NCBI RefSeq assembly: GCF_002934265.1
Contig: NZ_PTIX01000006.1
Coordinates: 248,001 to 312,000 of the forward strand
Reading direction: 5' to 3'
Length of the DNA: 64,000 nucleotides
DNA from: Actinokineospora auranticolor
Lineage (GTDB): Bacteria > Actinomycetota > Actinomycetes > Mycobacteriales > Pseudonocardiaceae
Part shown: positions 58,319-64,000 of the stretch, piece by piece
Layout of the letters: each line of letters starts with the position of its first letter
Numbering within the stretch: position 1 is the stretch's first letter
Notes under the pieces: generated by a model
The model's input: the letters and a program-made list of their open reading frames with translations, nothing else
Told to the model about the DNA's origin: nothing
Database searches by the model: none
Made by a program: the position numbers and the translations under genes

Positions 58319-59130
58319 GACGGCTGCGCACCGGACGCCGTCACCGACACCGACGCCACCGCGACGGCCCGTCGAACAGCCGACACCAGGTCCGCCCCGC
58401 CGGCCAACGCGACCGCGAGCGCGCCGGTGAACGCGTCGCCCGCGCCCGTCGTGTCGACGACGTCGACGCGCGGCGCGGGCACCTCGGTCGCGCGTTCGCG
58501 TTCGACCACGACGGCCCCGCGCGCACCCAACGTGATCACCGCCGAACGCACGCCCAACGCCAACAGGTCACCCAGCTCGTCGGCCTCGTGTTCGTTGACC
58601 ACCAGCGGGTCCAGCACCGCCAACGCCTCCGCCGACAGCCGCGCGACCGGCGACACGTTCACGACCGCCCGCGCGCCAACGCGTTCCGCCGCCACCACCG
58701 CGTGTTCGACGACGGCGAGCGGCACCTCCAACGACGCCGCCAACACCCGCGCCGACCCCAACCACACGTCGTCGGCGGTCAACGCCGCGTTCGCCCCCGG
58801 CGACACGACGATCGAGTTCTCCCCGTCCGGCGTCACCGTGATGTACGCGGCGCCCGTCGGCCGGTCCACCCGGCGCACGTGGTCGACGCGCACACCCGCG
58901 TCGACGAGCGAACGCACCACCAGGTCCCCGTTCGCGTCGCCTCCGACGGCACCCACGAACGCGACCGCGCCGCCCAACCGGGCAGCCGCCACCGCCGCGT
59001 TCGCACCCTTGCCGCCGGGCAGCACACACGTGTCCGACCCCAGCACGGTCTCGCCCGCGAGGGGCCGCCGAGCGACCTCGACGACCAGATCCGCGTTCGC
59101 TGAGCCCAGTACCACAATCGCGGTTTCCAC
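58270..59130 (-). CDS. rbsK: Ribokinase (PfkB family)
   Basis: This PfkB-type sugar kinase of 286 residues has the N-terminal GSANADLVVEV and the sugar-binding GGKGANAAVAAARLGG; the catalytic Asp and anion hole are in VDTTGAGDAFTGAL. RbsK phosphorylates ribose at O5; related nucleoside kinases share these motifs, so substrate choice is not certain. No ribose transporter genes are nearby. The last 49 bp are antisense to the end of the TetR gene. Confidence 0.87.
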   Translation of the reverse strand: METAIVVLGSANADLVVEVARRPLAGETVLGSDTCVLPGGKGANAAVAAARLGGAVAFVGAVGGDANGDLVVRSLVDAGVRVDHVRRVDRPTGAAYITVTPDGENSIVVSPGANAALTADDVWLGSARVLAASLEVPLAVVEHAVVAAERVGARAVVNVSPVARLSAEALAVLDPLVVNEHEADELGDLLALGVRSAVITLGARGAVVVERERATEVPAPRVDVVDTTGAGDAFTGALAVALAGGADLVSAVRRAVAVASVSVTASGAQPSYPTQERMNRSASSRA

Positions 59131-59235
59131 GACATTGACCCTAGTCAGCGGCCGTTGCCATTAGCGAACGTGCGCAAGTGTGAACGATCGGGTAGCCGAG
59201 CGGAGCGGGAGTGCCACACTGTGCGTCAGTTGTGA

Positions 59236-59276
59236 CACATCCCATCGGGATGTGCGAAGCCCCGGCGCGAGCCGGG
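59236..59276 (-). terminator. Two hairpins downstream of MMPL gene
   Basis: CACATCCC-ATC-GGGATGTG (59236-59254) and CCCGGC-GCGA-GCCGGG with a GNRA loop (59261-59276) lie 68-108 bp downstream of the MMPL stop on the minus strand. One or both may end that transcript before rbsK. Confidence 0.45.
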
Positions 59277-59343
59277 AGTTGTCACCGGCGCCGGTCGCGT
59301 AGCCCCCCGAGCGATCGGCGCCGGTGGCCGTAATGGCGGGTGG

Positions 59344-61479
59344 CTAGACCTTCTCCAACTCGCGCGGGGACTCGACCTCCGAAAGCCCCGCCTTCTCCTG
59401 CAGGCGCCGTAACGACTTCGGTGCCCACCAGGCCGCGTCGCCGAAGAGCCTGATCACCGCCGGGACCAGCAGCATCCGCACCACGGTGGCGTCCAGGACC
59501 AGGGCGATGATCATGCCGAGGCCGATGAACCGCATGCTGGCCAAGGACGACATGCCGAACGCGCCGGTCACCACCCCGAGCAGCAGCGCCGCGGCGGTGA
59601 TCATCCGACCGGTGCGCACCAGTCCCGTGCGCACCGCGTCGCCGGTCGACATCCCCGCGTGCCGGGCCTCGACCATCCGCGCCAGCAGGAACGTCTCGTA
59701 GTCGGTGGACAGCCCGAACACCACCGCGCCGATCAGCACGAGCATCCCGGCCTGGATCGGTTGCGGTGTCACGTCGAGCAGCCCGGCGCCGTGCCCGTAC
59801 TGGAAGACGAACACCAGCACGCCGAAGGTGGCCGACAGGCTCAACGCGCTCATCACCACGGCCTTGATCGGCAGCAGCACCGACCCGAAGGCCAGGAACA
59901 TCAGGACCAGCGTGGCCGCCGCCAGGATGCCGACCATCCACGGCACCCGGCTGACGATCCCGTCGACCGAGTCCACCACCAGCGCCGGATAACCACCGAC
60001 CAGCACCTCGGCCTGCGACGGGATCGCGCGCAGTCCCTCGACGGCGTGCCGCGCCCGGTCCGATGACGCGTTGGCGTCCAACGGCGCGGTGAACACGACG
60101 GTGTTGCCACCCGCGCCGGACGGCGTGAACGCCTTCACCCCGGGCACCCGGAACACGGCGTCGGTGAACGCCTGCACGATCGCCTGGTCCGGCGCGCCGT
60201 TCGCGCCGCGCAGCACGACGCGCACGGTGTTGTTGCTCGCCGCCGGGAAGTTGGCGGTGATCGCCTCGGCGGTCGCGCGGTGCGGGTCGCCGGGCGGCAG
60301 CTGGCGCTCGTCGGAGCCGCCGAACTCGATGCCGCCGAAGGGCAGGGCCAGCACGACCAGCACCGCCACGATCGGCGCGACGAACAGCGCGGGCTTGCGC
60401 ATGACCGCGTCGGCGATCCGGCCGAGCAGCTTGGGCTCACCGGGCTCCTTGCGCCGCCAGGGCAGCGAGAGCTTGTCGACGCGGCGACCGAGGATGGCCA
60501 GCAGCGCGGGCAGCAGCGTCAGCGACACCAGCGCGGCGATGGCCACCGCGGACATGCCGCCGTAGGCCATCGATTTGAGGAAGTCCATGGGGAACACCAG
60601 CAGCCCGGCGAGCGCGATGACCAGCAGCGTCGCCGAGAACGCGACCGTCCGACCCGCCGTGGCCACGGTGCGCCGCACGGCCTCCGCCGGTGTGCGGCCC
60701 GCCGCCATCTCCTCGCGGAACCGGCCGACGGTGAACAGGCCGTAGTCGATGGCCATGCCCAACCCGAGCAGCGTCGCGACGTTGACCGCGAACGTGTTGA
60801 CCTCGAGCCCGAGGCTCAGCAACCGCAGCACGCCCAGCGCGCCGAAGATCGCCAGACCGCCGACCAGCACCGGCAGCGCCGCCGCGACCAGGCTGCCGAA
60901 GATCAGCACGAGCAGGATCAGGGTGACCGGCAGCGAAATGGCCTCGGCGACCGCGAGGTCGGAGTTGGACCGCTCGGTCATCGCCCGCTCGGTCGGCACC
61001 TTGCCGCCGACCTGGGTCAGCACCCCGTCGATCGCGAGCTTGTCCTCGACCTTGGCGAAAGACTTCTGCCGCGCGTCGAAATTGTCGCCGACCAGCACGA
61101 TCGTGGCCATGGCCAGGCGCTTGTCCGCGCTGGCCAGCGCGGGCTGCCCGGCCGTCCAGTAGTCGATGCGCGAGGCGACCGCGTCGGTGGGCAGCGCGGC
61201 CAGGGCCGCGGTGACCTTGCCCGAGACCTCCGGGTCGTCGACGGTCTTGCCCGCGGGCGCGGTGTAGAGCAGGACGATGTCGGCGGGCTTCTGCCCCAAC
61301 TCGTCCTCCACGATCTTGTTGACCCGGGCCGACTCGCTGGCCGGGTCCTCGTACCCGCCCTGGGTCAGCTTGTCGAACACGCCGAGGCCCCATAAGCCGC
61401 CGCCCAGGGTGATGACGAGAGTGGCAACCAGGACCAGCCAGCGCCTACGGTGGACGACCGACCCCCACGATGAGAACAC
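59344..61479 (-). CDS. MMPL-family transporter
   Basis: This RND-superfamily exporter of 711 residues has two repeats, each with one helix, a large outside loop and five clustered helices. It starts MFSSWGSVVHRRRWLVLVAT. Conserved blocks are GLGMAIDYGLFTVGRFREEM and its C-terminal counterpart GAVVFGLSTDYETFLLARMV, containing the proton-relay acidic residues. The GTG at 61479 has GGAGGG upstream and gives the usual length; the frame runs on to 61707. It likely exports a lipid or lipophilic compound, under the divergent TetR. Confidence 0.93.
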   Translation of the reverse strand: MFSSWGSVVHRRRWLVLVATLVITLGGGLWGLGVFDKLTQGGYEDPASESARVNKIVEDELGQKPADIVLLYTAPAGKTVDDPEVSGKVTAALAALPTDAVASRIDYWTAGQPALASADKRLAMATIVLVGDNFDARQKSFAKVEDKLAIDGVLTQVGGKVPTERAMTERSNSDLAVAEAISLPVTLILLVLIFGSLVAAALPVLVGGLAIFGALGVLRLLSLGLEVNTFAVNVATLLGLGMAIDYGLFTVGRFREEMAAGRTPAEAVRRTVATAGRTVAFSATLLVIALAGLLVFPMDFLKSMAYGGMSAVAIAALVSLTLLPALLAILGRRVDKLSLPWRRKEPGEPKLLGRIADAVMRKPALFVAPIVAVLVVLALPFGGIEFGGSDERQLPPGDPHRATAEAITANFPAASNNTVRVVLRGANGAPDQAIVQAFTDAVFRVPGVKAFTPSGAGGNTVVFTAPLDANASSDRARHAVEGLRAIPSQAEVLVGGYPALVVDSVDGIVSRVPWMVGILAAATLVLMFLAFGSVLLPIKAVVMSALSLSATFGVLVFVFQYGHGAGLLDVTPQPIQAGMLVLIGAVVFGLSTDYETFLLARMVEARHAGMSTGDAVRTGLVRTGRMITAAALLLGVVTGAFGMSSLASMRFIGLGMIIALVLDATVVRMLLVPAVIRLFGDAAWWAPKSLRRLQEKAGLSEVESPRELEKV

Positions 61480-61503
61480 TGCCGAATCACCCTCCGAAAC
61501 GCG

Positions 61504-61557
61504 GTTAACACTGTTCACCCAGCAGTGGCAGGATAGGGCTCGGTAAACAGCGTTTAC
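61504..61557. promoter_or_regulatory. Twin TetR operators between MMPL and TetR genes
   Basis: GTAAAC-AGC-GTTTAC (61543-61557) is a perfect inverted repeat. A close relative, GTGAAC-AGT-GTTAAC on the minus strand, lies at 61504-61518. The two 15-mers share spacer and half-site length and are 39 bp apart between the divergent genes. Confidence 0.7.
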
Positions 61558-61570
61558 AAGGGAGTGTGCG

Positions 61571-62317
61571 ATGACCCAGGCCACACGGCGCGAGCGGGGC
61601 CGCGCCGCGACGGACCGGGATATCCGACAGCAGGCCAGGACGCTGCTGGTCGCCGACGGGCCGCAGGCGGTGACGCTGCGCGCGATCGCCCGCGAGCTGG
61701 GCATCACCGCGCCCGCCCTCTACCGCTACTACACCTCGCGCGAGGACCTCATCGAGCACCTGCGCCAGGACATCTGCGCCGATCTGGGCACCGACCTCGG
61801 CGGGGACCTGGCCGAGGTCGACGAGGCCGACCACCTCGGCCAGGTGCTCGCGGTCTGCCGCGGCTTCCGCGCCTGGGCACTGGCCCACCCGCAGGAGTTC
61901 GCCATGGTCTTCGCCTCACCGGCCGAGCCGGGTCAGCACTGCCCGGTCGGCGCCCAGCGCGCGGGCCGGGACGTGGCGGTGGACTCCTTCGGCCGGATCT
62001 TCCTCACCGTCGCGGGCCGCGTGCTGGCCAACGGCTTCCAGCTCGCCCAGGCCGACGCCGAGGTGCCCGCGCAGCTGGTCGCGGACATGGAGAACTTCCG
62101 CGACGACCTGCTCGCGGCCATGGCCGAGTCCGGCGTCCAAGTGCCGCCGGAGTACCTGGGCACCGGGACCGCCTACGTGATCCTGCAATTCTGGGTACGG
62201 CTCTACGGGCAGGTCGCCTTGGAGGTGTTCGGCCAGTTCCCGTACCCGGTCTCCGACTGCGAGCCGCTCTTCGAGTCGATGCTCACCGGCCTGGTGCGCG
62301 ACGCCGGTCTTCTGTGA
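61571..62317 (+). CDS. TetR-family transcriptional regulator (WHG-domain type)
   Basis: This regulator of 248 residues has the helix-turn-helix VTLRAIARELGITAPALYRY followed by YTSREDLIEHL, and a long C-terminal domain (RGFRAWALAHPQEFAMVF) of the TetR_C WHG type. GGGAG lies upstream of the ATG. Given the twin palindromes at 61504-61557, it most likely represses the MMPL exporter. Confidence 0.92.
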   Translation: MTQATRRERGRAATDRDIRQQARTLLVADGPQAVTLRAIARELGITAPALYRYYTSREDLIEHLRQDICADLGTDLGGDLAEVDEADHLGQVLAVCRGFRAWALAHPQEFAMVFASPAEPGQHCPVGAQRAGRDVAVDSFGRIFLTVAGRVLANGFQLAQADAEVPAQLVADMENFRDDLLAAMAESGVQVPPEYLGTGTAYVILQFWVRLYGQVALEVFGQFPYPVSDCEPLFESMLTGLVRDAGLL

Positions 62318-62374
62318 CGTGTCGCTGCTAGCTCCCTGGCGCTACGCGACGCCACATGCTCCTCAATTCCGCGG

Positions 62375-62412
62375 CATCCCCGCCCGGTCGGGAACGATGC
62401 CGGGCGGGGATG
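62375..62412 (-). terminator. Hairpin terminator after leuS
   Basis: This is a perfect 13-bp stem CATCCCCGCCCGG/CCGGGCGGGGATG (62375-62387 and 62400-62412) with a 12-nt loop, 26 bp downstream of the leuS stop on the minus strand. Confidence 0.7.
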
Positions 62413-62437
62413 AGGGGGTGGGTGGCGGAAGGAAATG

Positions 62438-64000
62438 TCACAGAACGATGTTGACCAGGCGGCCCGGTACCACGATGACCTTCCTCGGGGTCGAGTCGCC
62501 GACCAGGGCGGCCACCTTCTCCTCCGCCAGCGCCGCCGCCTTGACCTCGTCCTGCGACGCGGCCGCGGGCACCGACACCCGGCCGCGCACCTTGCCGTTG
62601 ACCTGGATCGGGTACTCGACGCTGTCCTCGACCAGGTAGCGCTCGTCCGCGGCCGGGAACGGCCCGTGCGCCAGCGAAGTGGCACCACCCAGCTTCGCCC
62701 ACAGCTCCTCGGCGACGTGCGGGCACAGCGGCGCCAGCATCTGCACCAGCCCCTCCGCGACCACGCGCGGCGCGCCGTCGGGGAACGTCTTGGTGACGTG
62801 GTTGTTCAGCTCGATCAGCTTCGCGCCCGCGGTGTTGTAGCGCAGGTTCGCGTAGTCCTCGTGCACACCGGCGATCGCCTTGTGCAGCGCGCGCAGCGTG
62901 GTCTCGTCCGGCTCGGCGTCGGTGACCCGCAGCTCGCCGGTCTCCTCGTCGACCAGGTTGCGCCACAGCCGCTGCAGGAACCGCTGCGCGCCGATGACGT
63001 CCTTCGTCGCCCACGGCCGGGAGACGTCCATGGGACCCATCGACATCTCGTACAGCCGGAAGGTGTCGGCGCCGTAGGTCGCGCACATCTCGTCGGGGGT
63101 GACGACGTTGCGCAGGCTCTTGCCCATCTTCCCGTACTCCTGGCGCACCTTCTCGTCGCCGTGGAAGAACCCGCCGTCGCGCTCGACGACCTCCGACGCG
63201 TTCACGTACACGCCCCGGCTGTCGGTGTACGCGTACGCCTGGATGAAGCCCTGGTTGAACAACCGCCGGTACGGCTCCGGGCCGCTGACCTCGCCCAGGT
63301 CGAACAGCACCTTCTGCCAGAACCGCGCGTACAACAGGTGCAGCACCGCGTGCTCGACGCCGCCGATGTACAGGTCGACGCCACCGGGGTCGCCAGGGGA
63401 CTGCGGGCCCAGCCAGTAGCGCTCGTTCTCCGGCGCGCAGAACCGGTCGGGGTCGTCCGGGTCGACGTAGCGCAGCTGGTACCAGCAGGAACCGGCCCAG
63501 TTGGGCATGGTGTTGGTGTCGCGGCGGTAGGTCTTGGGGCCGTCGCCCAGGTCCAGCTCGACCTCGACCCACTCGGTGGCCCGCGACAGCGGCGGCGACG
63601 GCTCGGTGTCGGCGTCCTCCGGGTCGAAGGTCTTGGGGGAGTAGTCGTCGACCTCGGGCAGCTCCACCGGCAGCAGGTGCTCGGGGATCGCGACCGCGGT
63701 GCCCTCGGCGTCGTAGACCACGGGGAACGGCTCGCCCCAGTAGCGCTGGCGGGAGAACAGCCAGTCGCGCAGCTTGTACTGGATGGTGCCGCGACCGTGG
63801 CCGTGCTCCTCCAGCCAGGCGATGATCGCCTTCTTGGCCTCACCGATGTCCAGGCCGTCCAGGAACCCGGAGTTGACCGCCGGGCCCTCGCCGGTGAACG
63901 CCTCGCCGTCGAAGCCGGGGGTGGGCTCGACGGTGCGCACGACCGGCAGGCCGAAGGCGGCGGCGAAGTCCCAGTCGCGCTGGTCCTGGCCGGGCACCGC
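62438..64000 (-). CDS. leuS: Leucyl-tRNA synthetase, C-terminal part (start beyond window)
   Basis: LeuS charges tRNA-Leu. About 520 C-terminal residues are visible, and the frame is open at the right edge. [16 protein letters not shown] is from the editing domain, [20 protein letters not shown] begins the second half of the catalytic domain, and [19 protein letters not shown] and [20 protein letters not shown] follow. The KMSKS loop reads [15 protein letters not shown]. The anticodon-binding and C-terminal domains end in [10 protein letters not shown]. The HIGH motif lies outside the window. Confidence 0.97.
   Translation of the reverse strand, partial: AVPGQDQRDWDFAAAFGLPVVRTVEPTPGFDGEAFTGEGPAVNSGFLDGLDIGEAKKAIIAWLEEHGHGRGTIQYKLRDWLFSRQRYWGEPFPVVYDAEGTAVAIPEHLLPVELPEVDDYSPKTFDPEDADTEPSPPLSRATEWVEVELDLGDGPKTYRRDTNTMPNWAGSCWYQLRYVDPDDPDRFCAPENERYWLGPQSPGDPGGVDLYIGGVEHAVLHLLYARFWQKVLFDLGEVSGPEPYRRLFNQGFIQAYAYTDSRGVYVNASEVVERDGGFFHGDEKVRQEYGKMGKSLRNVVTPDEMCATYGADTFRLYEMSMGPMDVSRPWATKDVIGAQRFLQRLWRNLVDEETGELRVTDAEPDETTLRALHKAIAGVHEDYANLRYNTAGAKLIELNNHVTKTFPDGAPRVVAEGLVQMLAPLCPHVAEELWAKLGGATSLAHGPFPAADERYLVEDSVEYPIQVNGKVRGRVSVPAAASQDEVKAAALAEEKVAALVGDSTPRKVIVVPGRLVNIVL

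Noticed and set aside
1-64000. tRNA, rRNA, CRISPR arrays, insertion sequences, prophage or integrated element
   Set aside because: No cloverleaf-like or CCA-ending segment, no regularly spaced repeats, and no transposase or integrase motifs were seen in the translations.

Overview
This 64 kb window is high-GC actinobacterial chromosome, most likely from a Pseudonocardiaceae-type filamentous actinomycete. The evidence is pervasive GC3 coding, many GTG starts, the padR-ino1, DUF5318-ponA-GT87 and rpsF-ssb-rpsR-rplI-dnaB blocks that in Mycobacterium tuberculosis lie near oriC (Rv0046c to Rv0058), the many regulator-enzyme pairs, and a large chaplin-like secreted protein. No rRNA, tRNA, CRISPR array, insertion sequence or prophage was recognised. 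The species cannot be fixed from the sequence alone.

Layout. 1-6.8 kb: end of an ABC-2 exporter, a hypothetical protein, trmB, a strongly diverged nitric-oxide-synthase-fold protein, an MtaD-like amidohydrolase, a small membrane protein and an SDR. 6.8-10.9 kb (minus strand): Tat-exported PhoX phosphatase with a possible PHO box, then ino1 and a PadR regulator. 11.1-16.3 kb: DUF5318 protein, class A penicillin-binding protein and a GT87 membrane glycosyltransferase. 16.5-19.7 kb: RarD-like transporter, a second GT87 paralogue and endonuclease IV. 19.9-21.8 kb: two tandem exported paralogues of unknown role. 21.9-25.4 kb: rpsF-ssb-rpsR-rplI, a 476-bp gap carrying a cluster of DnaA boxes, and dnaB.

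25.5-39.8 kb is an accessory block made mostly of regulator-target pairs, many with a visible operator palindrome: WYL regulator/epoxide-hydrolase-like protein, TetR/TetX-like monooxygenase, ribbon-helix-helix regulator/DUF4097/DrrAB exporter, ECF41-like sigma factor/AhpD-like protein, TetR/tandem NTF2 protein/methyltransferase, MarR/DODA dioxygenase and MarR/SnoaL. 39.8-46.5 kb holds three minus-strand envelope genes: a 1031-aa protein with about thirteen chaplin-like modules, a small secreted protein and a beta-helix membrane protein. 46.6-53.6 kb: AI-2E-type permease, MacS-like kinase with NarL-type regulator, DUF1707 protein, the tdh-kbl threonine degradation pair and a LysR regulator. 53.6-64 kb: a frameshifted 5-formyl-THF cyclo-ligase coupled to an XRE-TPR regulator, an XRE-DUF5753 regulator, a PLP decarboxylase/TetR pair, ribokinase, an MMPL exporter/TetR pair with twin operators, and the 3' part of leuS.

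The most unusual items are: (i) the NOS-fold protein, which keeps the heme cysteine but has lost the residues that hold L-arginine; (ii) the DnaA-box cluster in front of dnaB; (iii) the giant chaplin-like repeat protein; (iv) the broken cyclo-ligase gene; and (v) the series of near-perfect operators that assign a target to each local regulator. All functional statements rest on reading motifs in the translations; no database search was run.
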